The position numbers and the translations under genes are program-made. Below are positions 1 through 7,378 of a DNA stretch of 24,887 nucleotides, piece after piece. The DNA comes from Faecalicatena fissicatena. GTDB taxonomy: Bacteria > Bacillota > Clostridia > Lachnospirales > Lachnospiraceae. The notes under the pieces were generated by a model. The model did not search any database, had not been told where the DNA came from, and worked only from the letters and a program-made list of their open reading frames with translations. Numbering within the stretch: position 1 is the first letter of the stretch; the number at the start of each line of letters is the position of its first letter. The stretch covers positions 1-24,887 of the forward strand of contig LDAQ01000127.1 in the NCBI GenBank assembly GCA_001028025.1, written 5' to 3'.

Positions 1-23
1 CGTTGCCTAAATCCCGATTTTCA

Positions 24-52
24 TGGATATTTATGGAGGAATCTGTTATACT
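24..52 (+). promoter_or_regulatory. Probable promoter of sdaAB-sdaAA
   Basis: TGGATA at 24-29 and TATACT at 47-52 are separated by 17 nt, and TG at 44-45 gives an extended -10. Transcription would start near 59, about 34 nt before the sdaAB start codon. This is a consensus match read by eye only. Confidence 0.4.
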
Positions 53-92
53 GATTAGCAAATATGTTTGGGCTGGACTTGGAGGATTTGGT

Positions 93-758
93 ATGAATAT
101 TTTTGATATTTTGGGACCCGTTATGGTAGGGCCTTCCAGTTCGCATACTGCGGGCGCTGTACGGATTGGCTATATCACCCGCACTTTACTGGGAAGCCAG
201 CCTGTAAAGGCTGAGATTGGGCTTCATGGATCCTTTGCGGCAACAGGGAAGGGGCATGGAACGGACAGAGCTGTTGTCGCAGGGCTTTTGGGGATGAAGC
301 CTGATGATATGCGGATACCGGAGAGCTTCGAAGTGGCAGGGCAGGAAGGCCTGGAGTTTCGCATTCAGAATATCCAGATACCGGGTGCACATCCGAATAC
401 GGCACTGCTTAAAGTGTGCGGGGAAGATGGACGGACCGTGGAGGTACAGGCTTCTTCTTTGGGCGGCGGACGTATTATGGTGAATAAACTGGACGGAATC
501 ATGGTAAACTGTACAGGAGAGTGTCCGACACTGATCGTGCAGAATCATGACAGGCCGGGACATGTGGCGGCGGTCACATCTATGCTGGCGGAGGATTCCA
601 TCAATATAGCAACGCTTCAGCTTTACCGCGGTAAAAAGGGAGGAGATGCAGTGATGGTGATTGAGATTGACCAGCCTGTACCGGAAGCATCTATCAGGTG
701 GTTTGAACAGCAGGATGGTATTATTAAGGTGACATATATTGACAGGGAGGATGCATAG
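93..758 (+). CDS. sdaAB: L-serine dehydratase, iron-sulfur-dependent, beta subunit
   Basis: This is the small (beta) subunit of the oxygen-sensitive [4Fe-4S] L-serine dehydratase, which converts L-serine to pyruvate and ammonia in the cytoplasm. The 221-aa protein opens with the family signature FDILGPVMVGPSSSHTAGA (residues 4-22). It ends in an ACT domain (about 146-215, from TLIVQNHDRPGH onward), the fold that commonly binds amino acids and tunes the enzyme. The ATG at 93 was chosen over the upstream in-frame TTG at 3 because GGAGG lies at 81-85 with 7-nt spacing and family homology begins there. The stop codon is followed directly by the sdaAA start, so the subunits are co-transcribed and probably translationally coupled. 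Identity is secure. Confidence 0.95.
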   Translation: MNIFDILGPVMVGPSSSHTAGAVRIGYITRTLLGSQPVKAEIGLHGSFAATGKGHGTDRAVVAGLLGMKPDDMRIPESFEVAGQEGLEFRIQNIQIPGAHPNTALLKVCGEDGRTVEVQASSLGGGRIMVNKLDGIMVNCTGECPTLIVQNHDRPGHVAAVTSMLAEDSINIATLQLYRGKKGGDAVMVIEIDQPVPEASIRWFEQQDGIIKVTYIDREDA

Positions 759-1628
759 ATGGCTTATCAGTCTTTGGAAGAAATAGGGCAGGTCTGCAGT
801 CAAAAGGAGATTCCTTTCTGGCGGGCCGTGCTTCTGGATGATATGAATGAGCGAACCGTCAGTGAAGAGGAGTCATTTCAGATGATGGAGGCAATGTGGG
901 ACGCCATGCTCAGAGCCAGTGATTCTTACGATGAAAAACTGGTTTCCAGCAGCGGGCTGGTCGGCATGATGGGCGGACAGATGGAAAAATACCGGAAAGA
1001 GGACGATACTCTGTGCGGAGATTTCGTATCCAGGGTCATTGTGCAGGCGCTGCAGATGGGGGAATCAAACGCCTGTATGAAGCGAATTGTAGCGGCCCCC
1101 ACAGCTGGGGCATGCGGCGTAATACCGGCAGTGCTGGTGCCTTTATACCGGGATAATAAGGCTGACAGGGAGATGATAGTACAAAGTCTGTATGTGACGG
1201 CTGGTATCGGACAGGTTATCGCTTCCAGGGCATTTATTGCCGGAGCGGCAGGCGGATGCCAGGCGGAGATCGGAGCGGCTTCTTCTATGGCGGCGGGCGC
1301 ACTTGTCTATCTGAAGGGCGGAGATAACAGCCAGATTATGCATGCAGCGGCCATGGCACTGAAGAATCTTCTGGGGCTAGTGTGTGATCCCGTAGCAGGC
1401 CTGGTGGAAGTTCCATGTGTGAAGCGGAATGTGATCGGCGCAGTCAATGCACTCTCTTCGGCAGATATGGCACTGGCCGGCATTACAAGCAGAATACCTC
1501 CGGATCAGGTGATTGATGCCATGAAGGAGGTAGGGGAAGCAATGAATGTTTCTCTGCGTGAGACTGGGGAGGGCGGTGTAGCAAATACACCCCGGGCAAA
1601 AGAAATAGTGGATAATCTTGGAATGTAA
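759..1628 (+). CDS. sdaAA: L-serine dehydratase, iron-sulfur-dependent, alpha subunit
   Basis: This is the catalytic subunit of the two-chain L-serine dehydratase; it pairs with SdaAB to deaminate serine to pyruvate. The 289-aa length is usual for a split alpha subunit. Three conserved cysteines, C167 (GGCQAEIGAA), C209 (LVCDPVAG) and C220 (VEVPC), have the spacing C-x41-C-x10-C expected for the ligands of the labile [4Fe-4S] cluster. The C-terminal part carries the family's GEGGVANTP segment. The ATG sits immediately after the sdaAB stop, with GGGAGG at 745-750 inside the end of sdaAB. No clear terminator follows; a new promoter begins 14 nt after the stop. Regulation is probably by amino-acid supply through the partner's ACT domain (inference). 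Confidence 0.95.
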   Translation: MAYQSLEEIGQVCSQKEIPFWRAVLLDDMNERTVSEEESFQMMEAMWDAMLRASDSYDEKLVSSSGLVGMMGGQMEKYRKEDDTLCGDFVSRVIVQALQMGESNACMKRIVAAPTAGACGVIPAVLVPLYRDNKADREMIVQSLYVTAGIGQVIASRAFIAGAAGGCQAEIGAASSMAAGALVYLKGGDNSQIMHAAAMALKNLLGLVCDPVAGLVEVPCVKRNVIGAVNALSSADMALAGITSRIPPDQVIDAMKEVGEAMNVSLRETGEGGVANTPRAKEIVDNLGM

Positions 1629-1642
1629 ATTAAGATTTCCCC

Positions 1643-1675
1643 TTGACATATTAGGGCCTGCTGTATTATTATAAT
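1643..1675 (+). promoter_or_regulatory. Promoter of the riboswitch-controlled ATPase gene
   Basis: A perfect -35 TTGACA lies at 1643-1648. The -10 region is TATTATTATAAT (1664-1675): TATTAT gives a 15-nt spacer and TATAAT a 21-nt spacer, so the exact -10 is uncertain. The position, just before the riboswitch P1 stem, supports the call. Confidence 0.6.
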
Positions 1676-1679
1676 CTCT

Positions 1680-1811
1680 AATAGAAGGGAGTAACTAGCG
1701 CTTTCCCGAGCGTTCGCGATGTCGTCAGTACGATGGCCTTCCATCCGTATCGTGATTAAATGGTGAGACTTTTATTGCATTACATAATATGCAATAGGAG
1801 TCTCTTTTTTT
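1680..1811 (+). promoter_or_regulatory. yybP-ykoY family Mn2+ riboswitch with expression platform
   Basis: Key family elements are present: GGGAGTA (1687-1693) after the first stem, GTCGTCA (1721-1727), and the 3' GGTGAGAC segment (1762-1769). P1 is visible: 1680-1687 pairs with 1769-1776 over 8 bp with one G-U. The 3' strand of P1 overlaps the 5' arm of the terminator at 1765-1811, so the two structures exclude each other. The aptamer therefore acts as an ON switch: ligand-stabilised P1 blocks termination. Known members sense Mn2+ and often precede Mn2+ exporters, including P-type ATPases, which fits the downstream gene. Ligand identity is inferred from the family. Confidence 0.88.
1765..1811 (+). 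terminator. Riboswitch-controlled intrinsic terminator
   Basis: GAGACT (1765-1770) pairs with AGTCTC (1799-1804), and ATTGCAT pairs with ATGCAAT inside it. Seven T follow (1805-1811). Its 5' arm shares bases 1769-1776 with the aptamer's P1. Confidence 0.85.
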
Positions 1812-1867
1812 ATGTTTTATAAAACGGATCAGGGTTCGTATTGCACAAAAGAAATGGAGGATCATAC

Positions 1868-4489
1868 ATGAAAGAATTTTACCAGATTTCTGCCGAGGAG
1901 ACGAAACAGAGGATCAATGGGACAATGGAACCGTTAACTGCAGAAGAAGTGAAAAAACATCAGGAAAAATACGGCCCGAACGAGCTGGTGGAAGGAAAGA
2001 AAAAGACGACAGTCCAGATATTTCTGGAACAGTTTAAAGACTTTCTTGTAATTATACTGATAGCGGCAGCGATTGTGTCGGGGTTTCTTGGAGATGCCGA
2101 GAGCGCGATCGTTATTTTGATTGTTATTACGATCAATGCTATTCTCGGAACAGTACAGACTGTGAAGGCAGAGCAGTCCCTCTCCAGTCTGAAAAAGCTT
2201 TCCGGTCCGGAGGCAAAGGTACTGCGCGGCGGCAATATAGTGCCGGTTCCGTCCACAGAGGTGACGGTAGGAGATATTGTCATGCTGGATGCAGGGGATT
2301 ATATCCCGGCTGATGGCCGGCTTTTGGACAGTGCCAGTCTTAAAGTGGATGAGAGCGCCCTGACGGGTGAAAGCCTGGGTGTTGATAAAAATACAGCACC
2401 CATTGAAGGAGAAGTTCCTCTGGGCGACAGAATTAATATGGTGTACTCTGGCAGCTTCGTCACATACGGGCGGGGTTCCTTTCTTGTGACCGGGATCGGT
2501 ATGGAAACCGAGGTCGGAAAGATTGCGAGCCTGCTTAAGACTACTTCTGAGAAACGGACACCTCTTCAGATTAATCTGGATCAGTTCGGACAGAAACTGT
2601 CCATAATTATACTTGTATTCTGCGCCATTTTATTTGGTATAAACGTCCTGCGCGGCGGCAATATTGGGGATGCATTCCTGTTTGCAGTCGCACTGGCGGT
2701 TGCGGCGATACCGGAGGCATTGAGCTCCATTGTTACGATTGTACTGTCATTCGGTACTCAGAAAATGGCGAAGGAGCATGCCATCATTCGTAAGCTCCAG
2801 GCAGTGGAAGGACTGGGCAGCGTATCGATTATATGCTCCGATAAAACAGGAACCCTGACACAGAACAAAATGACAGTAGAAGATTACTATGTCAATGAAA
2901 CACGTGTGCCTGCAGGTGAAATCGATATAAACCGTCCGGCGCACAGTAAACTGCTGCTTTGCAGTATTCTCTGCAATGATTCTACAAATGTAGAAGGTGT
3001 TGAGATCGGTGACCCGACAGAAACAGCACTGATCAATCTTGGAAGCCGACTTGGCGTGTTTGCACAGGATGTGAGAGAAAAGTATCCGCGTGAAAGTGAA
3101 AATCCCTTTGACAGCGACAGGAAGCTCATGGCGACAAAGCATACCATTGATGGGAAGCATGTTATGATTGTCAAGGGCGCAGTAGATGTTCTTCTAAACA
3201 GAATGGAATCCATTCAAATTCGGGATGAAGTAAGAGGATTTGAGGAAGAAGACCGCAGAAAAATAGAAGCGCAGAATCAGGAATTCTCAAGAGGAGGCCT
3301 GCGTGTACTCGCTTTTGCATATAAAGAAATTGAAGAGAATCAGGAACTTACCCTGGAAGACGAAGATAATCTGACCTTTGTAGGTCTGATAGCCATGATG
3401 GATCCTCCACGTGAAGAGTCAAAGGCGGCGGTGGCAGAGTGTAAAAGAGCCGGCATCCGTCCGATCATGATTACAGGAGATCACAAGGTGACAGCGGCAG
3501 CAATTGCAAAAAGGATTGGAATTCTGGAAGATGAATCGGAGGCATGCGAAGGTGCAGAGATAGACGGCATGTCAGACGAAAAGCTGAAAGATTTCGTAGA
3601 AGGGATTTCGGTCTATGCCCGGGTATCTCCTGAACACAAGATCAGAATCGTCAGAGCATGGCAGGAGAAGGGCAACATTGTCTCTATGACAGGAGACGGT
3701 GTCAATGATGCACCGGCCCTGAAACAGGCCGATATCGGTGTTGCCATGGGTATTACGGGAAGTGAGGTATCAAAGGATGCGGCATCCATGGTTCTGACAG
3801 ATGACAATTTTGCCACCATCGTAAAAGCGGTTGAAAATGGCCGTAATGTCTACCGTAACATCAAGAATTCGATTCAATTCCTGCTGTCCGGCAACTTTGG
3901 TGCGATCCTGGCAGTGCTCTACGCATCCATCGCCGGTTTGCCGGTTCCGTTTGCACCAGTCCACCTGCTGTTCATCAACCTGCTGACGGACAGTCTGCCG
4001 GCAATCGCACTGGGGCTGGAGCCTCACTCAAAAGATGTCATGGATGAAAAGCCAAGGCCAATGAACGAGTCAATACTCACCAGAGACTTCCTGACCAAGA
4101 TTGGGACAGAAGGCTTGTGCATAGGCGTTACAACCATGATTGCATTCCTGATAGGATACCGCTCAGGAAATACTGTCCTGGCAAGCACAATGGCATTCGG
4201 AACACTATGTACAGCAAGACTTGTTCACGGCTTCAACTGTAAAGCAGACCGTCCGGTTGTATTTACAAGAAGAGTATTCAACAATATTTACCTGATCGGT
4301 GCATTCCTGCTGGGCCTTGTATTAATAACGGGAGTCATGGTAATACCAGGTCTTCAGAATATATTTAAAGTACAGACACTGAGCATGGCACAGCTGTTCA
4401 CCGTATATGGACTGGCGGCAGTTAACCTGCCGGTAATCCAGCTCATGAAGGCTGCGAAGGAGGCGCTTCGGAAGCGGAAGGTTCGTTAG
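1868..4489 (+). CDS. P-type cation ATPase, IIA type, Mn2+-riboswitch controlled (probable Mn2+/Ca2+ exporter)
   Basis: This membrane pump of 873 aa is close in length and plan to bacterial SERCA-like ATPases. It has a cation-ATPase N-terminal domain, TGES (166-169) in the actuator domain, PEAL in M4 (282-285), the phosphorylated aspartate D325 in DKTGTLTQNK, TGDGVND (608-614), and NLLTD in M6 (704-708). Against SERCA, the site II residues are kept (E283, N704, D708). The site I glutamate of M5 is replaced by A679 in GNFGAI, as in single-site Ca2+/Mn2+ pumps of the SPCA/PMR1 group. The ATG at 1868 has GGAGG at 1856-1860 with 7-nt spacing; an in-frame TTG at 1841 lacks support. The yybP-ykoY riboswitch upstream points to Mn2+ efflux. 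Substrate is inferred, not shown. Confidence 0.9.
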   Translation: MKEFYQISAEETKQRINGTMEPLTAEEVKKHQEKYGPNELVEGKKKTTVQIFLEQFKDFLVIILIAAAIVSGFLGDAESAIVILIVITINAILGTVQTVKAEQSLSSLKKLSGPEAKVLRGGNIVPVPSTEVTVGDIVMLDAGDYIPADGRLLDSASLKVDESALTGESLGVDKNTAPIEGEVPLGDRINMVYSGSFVTYGRGSFLVTGIGMETEVGKIASLLKTTSEKRTPLQINLDQFGQKLSIIILVFCAILFGINVLRGGNIGDAFLFAVALAVAAIPEALSSIVTIVLSFGTQKMAKEHAIIRKLQAVEGLGSVSIICSDKTGTLTQNKMTVEDYYVNETRVPAGEIDINRPAHSKLLLCSILCNDSTNVEGVEIGDPTETALINLGSRLGVFAQDVREKYPRESENPFDSDRKLMATKHTIDGKHVMIVKGAVDVLLNRMESIQIRDEVRGFEEEDRRKIEAQNQEFSRGGLRVLAFAYKEIEENQELTLEDEDNLTFVGLIAMMDPPREESKAAVAECKRAGIRPIMITGDHKVTAAAIAKRIGILEDESEACEGAEIDGMSDEKLKDFVEGISVYARVSPEHKIRIVRAWQEKGNIVSMTGDGVNDAPALKQADIGVAMGITGSEVSKDAASMVLTDDNFATIVKAVENGRNVYRNIKNSIQFLLSGNFGAILAVLYASIAGLPVPFAPVHLLFINLLTDSLPAIALGLEPHSKDVMDEKPRPMNESILTRDFLTKIGTEGLCIGVTTMIAFLIGYRSGNTVLASTMAFGTLCTARLVHGFNCKADRPVVFTRRVFNNIYLIGAFLLGLVLITGVMVIPGLQNIFKVQTLSMAQLFTVYGLAAVNLPVIQLMKAAKEALRKRKVR

Positions 4490-4532
4490 AAGGGTCCGGC
4501 TGCAGCGGCTGCGTGCATCAAGGCAGAAGAAA

Positions 4533-4614
4533 CCTGTTAAACGGTTGGGGGATCGCGGGCGGGAGAGGCGGATGGATACGGCTGAAGCCCTGCCCCGTTT
4601 CCACCAGGCGTCCC
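4533..4614. repeat. Short/decayed member of the 3'-end dyad element family
   Basis: This lies between convergent genes (ATPase ending at 4489, permease ending at 4627). Its right edge, CCCCGTTTCCACCAGGCGTCCC (4593-4614, split here as CCCCGTTTCC + ACCAGGCGTCCC), matches the right edge of the large element ending near 6610. GGGAGAGGCGGATGGATAC (4561-4579) resembles that element's left arm at 6340-6359. It can fold imperfectly: CCTG (4533-4536) with CAGG (4605-4608), plus GGGG/CCCC and GGGC/GCCC pairs, but the double-hairpin cap is missing. It may serve as a terminator for both genes, although no U-tract is visible. Confidence 0.5.
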
Positions 4615-4626
4615 TTATATAGACCA

Positions 4627-6039
4627 TTACCCCTTTTCATTAAGCTCTATGTTGAGGACTCGTCCGAATTCGGGGAATTTATGTTTTGCGTAAGCGTAGA
4701 ATGCGATTCCGAGCAGGCCCCATATTCCGATGATCAGCCATTCGGGGATATTCAGTCCGGAAGGCATTCCAGGCATATAGAGCAGCAGCATCAGACTGCT
4801 CAGCATGATGGCCATGAAACCGACAAAACGGTGCCTGTGTACCTTGTATGGTCTTACGAGATTAGGTTCTTTTTTTCTTAGAACCAGGAAAGAGATGGAT
4901 ACCATGAGGTATGCGGTTACGGCACCGACTCCGCCGGCATTGGTCAGCCACTCCATCATGGCACGTCCGAAAAACGGTGCGATACAGGAGATAGCGCCGA
5001 TCAGAAGGACTGCATTGGATGGAGTCTTATATTTTGGATGTATTTTTGTCAAAAATGAAGGCAGACATTTGGCTTCGGCAAGAGCGTAGATTGCACGGCT
5101 GCCGCCCATAAAGAAAGAATTCCAGCTGGACAGGATTCCTGCCATGCCGCCGATGATCAGAATATCTGCCATGATGGTGTAGCCGCCGTATGCTTTTTTC
5201 ATTGCATCCGCGGTAATCAGGACGGAACTCTGCATCTCACCCTTAGACATCATCAGAGATACTGCAAGAATAATAAGTGCATACCATGCCACTGCAGAAG
5301 CAATAGAGATAAGAATTACTTTTCCGATCTGTTTGAAGGGAATCGCAATTTCTTCCGCGGCCTGTGGTATGACATCAAAACCTACAAACATAAACGGCGT
5401 CATGACGGCTACCGATAAGAGCCCTCCGAACCCGTTGTCGAACAGAGGCTTTGTGTGGGTGACATCCCCTTTCAGTGCAGAGCCGAACATCAGGACAAGT
5501 CCGATTCCGACTATGATGAAAGTAAAGATCCCCTGCATATACGCCGCGGGTTTTACACCTATATAATTGATAATTGTAATAATAATAGAACTTATGACGC
5601 CGATGGCTACCCATGTAGCATAGATGTCAAAGCCTTCCACAGAATACATGTACCCTTTCATAATATTAGGCGCGATATACTCCAGAACCGTAGGGAGTGC
5701 ACATGCCTCAAAGGCAACCACGCCCACATATCCCAGTATAATCGCCCAGGTACAAAGAAAAGACCAGTTCGGTCCAAGCGCGCGGAGACTGAAGATCTGT
5801 TCCCCTCCGCACTGAGGCATAGCCGAAGTCAGCTCAGCATAAGTCAGCCCCACAAACATAATCATAATGCCCCCAAGTACAAACGCCAGCATTGCCCCCG
5901 CTGTGCCGGCTTTCAGAATCCAATGCCCGGCCATAACGACCCAGCTCCACCCAATCATGGCGCCAAAGGCAATAGAAAATACGTCCTTCTTTCCAAGGAC
6001 ACGGTCAAACTTACTTTTTTGAGTACTCGAATTACTCAT
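4627..6039 (-). CDS. APC-superfamily amino acid/amine permease
   Basis: This 470-aa inner-membrane transporter has about 12 hydrophobic segments and is of usual length for the amino acid-polyamine-organocation family. The first helix carries FGAMIGWSWVV, the unwound glycine-containing TM1 that binds substrate. The stretch FVGFDVIPQAAEEI in the middle is typical of APC members near the ethanolamine/amino-acid (EAT) branch. The start is the ATG at 6039, with GGAG about 7 nt upstream. It stands alone, divergent from nothing close and convergent with the P-type ATPase. Substrate cannot be told from sequence; amino acids, ethanolamine or another amine are possible. Coding-strand composition changes strongly along the gene (see findings). 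Confidence 0.85.
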   Translation of the reverse strand: MSNSSTQKSKFDRVLGKKDVFSIAFGAMIGWSWVVMAGHWILKAGTAGAMLAFVLGGIMIMFVGLTYAELTSAMPQCGGEQIFSLRALGPNWSFLCTWAIILGYVGVVAFEACALPTVLEYIAPNIMKGYMYSVEGFDIYATWVAIGVISSIIITIINYIGVKPAAYMQGIFTFIIVGIGLVLMFGSALKGDVTHTKPLFDNGFGGLLSVAVMTPFMFVGFDVIPQAAEEIAIPFKQIGKVILISIASAVAWYALIILAVSLMMSKGEMQSSVLITADAMKKAYGGYTIMADILIIGGMAGILSSWNSFFMGGSRAIYALAEAKCLPSFLTKIHPKYKTPSNAVLLIGAISCIAPFFGRAMMEWLTNAGGVGAVTAYLMVSISFLVLRKKEPNLVRPYKVHRHRFVGFMAIMLSSLMLLLYMPGMPSGLNIPEWLIIGIWGLLGIAFYAYAKHKFPEFGRVLNIELNEKG

Positions 6040-6090
6040 GAAATCACTCCAATCAAATTTTTTATCCCCCAGAAATTACTCTAATCAGCA

Positions 6091-6146
6091 TATAAACTTA
6101 TATTTTCCTATAAGTACAACTTATACACCGATATTTTCTTATTATA
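6091..6146 (-). promoter_or_regulatory. Possible promoter and operator dyads upstream of the APC permease
   Basis: On the minus strand a TATAAT lies at 6146-6141, about 100 nt before the start codon; its -35 is weak. Downstream of it are two perfect dyads: TATAAGT-aca-ACTTATA (6109-6125) and TATAA-ac-TTATA (6091-6102). They would lie in the leader or over the transcription start, as repressor sites often do. No regulator is identified. Confidence 0.3.
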
Positions 6147-6307
6147 CACAAAATCTCCATTAGACTCCAGTACTAATTTGAATATCCTGATCACATTAAA
6201 TCATCAGTCATCTCTTCTGGAAGCACAACGTTCCGCGATCTAACCACCATCCACAGCTCCCATAAGACATCCCCAAGGTATCCTTTATTCCCTAAGAATG
6301 AAGCCCA

Positions 6308-6605
6308 GCCGGCCGGAAACGGGGAGCGGGATGCCGCAGGGAGAGGCCGGGATGGAGTCTGAAAGTTTAGAGTGCGCGGTTAGAAGAACTTACGTAAAAA
6401 GAACTGCCCACGAGGGGTGGAAAGTGATTTTCCAAAATCACTTTCCAGTACAACTTAGGCCAGAAAGCATCAGGCTTTCTGGCCGCATGTTGTACGTGCC
6501 CTCGTGGGCAGTTCTTTTTACGTTAGTTCTTCTCCGCAAACGGGTTACTTTCAGACTCCATCCCGGCCTCTCCCTGCGGCATTCCGTTCCCCGTTTCCGG
6601 CCGGC
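6308..6605. repeat. 298-nt giant hairpin element with double-hairpin cap
   Basis: The outer stem pairs 6308-6366 with 6547-6605: 59 bp, no bulge, two G-U pairs on the plus strand. After a 9x9 internal loop, 4 bp (6376-6379 with 6534-6537) lead to a second stem, 6382-6416 with 6499-6533: 35 bp with one T-T mismatch. The cap holds two hairpins: 6418-6447 (14 bp, GTGATT/AATCAC core) and 6448-6495 (7 bp, then 11 bp, loop ATCAG at 6469-6473). It begins 14 nt behind the gatD stop. The bases 6040-6307 hold the permease leader and nothing else I can name. The open frames across this region are by-products of the palindrome. Confidence 0.85.
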
Positions 6606-6619
6606 GTCCCCATACCAGC

Positions 6620-7378
6620 CTAAGTATACCTCTTGATAGTCTCTTTGAGAACGTATTTTTTGTCGCTGTACCGGTCTACAATATAGCCGTTGGCGAGATG
6701 TTCGAGTTTATCTGTAAGTGGTTCCAGAATGATATCTTCTCCGTATTTCCTTATCAGTGCCTTCTCCAGAAGATAATCACAGACGTGAGGATTTTTAGGG
6801 AGGAGCGGGCCGTGAAGATAGGTTCCGATTACATTTTTGTAGACAACGCCTTCATAGCCGGATTTACCGGTATTGCCCAGGCCGTAAAAAACCTTTCCAA
6901 ATGGTGTATGACTGCCGATGTAGGTACGACCGCCATGATTTTCAAATCCTACGACTGGAGTATCGAAGAGTGGACTGTTCAGGACAATATTGCGGATTAA
7001 TCGTTCCGGTTCCCATTCTGTTGTAATATCGAGAATAGACAGGCCCTCGATGTTTTTTTTGTCCGTTTTATAATATTTGCCCAGCAGCTGGTACCCCCCG
7101 CAGACTGCGAGAACTACGCCGTTATTCTCCACATAATCCTTGAAATTCCGGCGGATATTCTGCAGTTGGCCGCAGACCAGTTCCTGTTCGCGGTCAGAGC
7201 CGCCGCCGAGCAGAACAATGTCCAGTTTGGAAAAATCAATGGTATCGCCGGAGAGAAAAGGAATTACTTCGGCTTCTATACCGCGCCATTCCAGGCGTTT
7301 GCGGAAGCACTGAATGTTTCCGCGGTCGCCGTAGAGGTTCAGCAGATCCGGATATAAATGTCCAATTGTCAGTTTCAT
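6620..7378 (-). CDS. gatD: Lipid II isoglutaminyl synthase, glutaminase subunit GatD
   Basis: GatD releases ammonia from glutamine and hands it to MurT, which amidates the D-glutamate of lipid II to D-isoglutamine in the cytoplasm. The 252-aa protein is a CobB/CobQ-type class I glutamine amidotransferase. The nucleophile C93 lies in AVCGGYQLLG and the catalytic histidine H189 in YLHGP, which agree with the positions known in the Staphylococcus aureus enzyme. The ATG overlaps the murT stop by 4 nt (ATGA at 7378-7375), so the two are translationally coupled. A 298-nt hairpin follows 14 nt after the stop. Amidation is needed for normal cross-linking and for resistance to lysozyme and beta-lactams in organisms studied. 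Confidence 0.95.
   Translation of the reverse strand: MKLTIGHLYPDLLNLYGDRGNIQCFRKRLEWRGIEAEVIPFLSGDTIDFSKLDIVLLGGGSDREQELVCGQLQNIRRNFKDYVENNGVVLAVCGGYQLLGKYYKTDKKNIEGLSILDITTEWEPERLIRNIVLNSPLFDTPVVGFENHGGRTYIGSHTPFGKVFYGLGNTGKSGYEGVVYKNVIGTYLHGPLLPKNPHVCDYLLEKALIRKYGEDIILEPLTDKLEHLANGYIVDRYSDKKYVLKETIKRYT

Noticed and set aside
3..92. Upstream TTG start extending sdaAB by 30 residues
   Set aside because: The extension covers the promoter and ribosome site; family homology begins at the ATG at 93.
4513..4881. 122-codon plus-strand open frame
   Set aside because: Runs from a decayed dyad element into the antisense of the permease; no ribosome site or recognisable protein.
5455..6084. 209-codon plus-strand open frame
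   Set aside because: Antisense shadow of the APC permease gene, low complexity, no ribosome site.
6308..6605. Insertion sequence with inverted terminal repeats
   Set aside because: No transposase frame; the repeats are arms of one continuous hairpin rather than short ends around a gene.
6298..6636. 112-codon plus-strand open frame
   Set aside because: It lies wholly across the two arms of the giant hairpin; its two ends are translations of complementary sequence, with no ribosome site and no domain.
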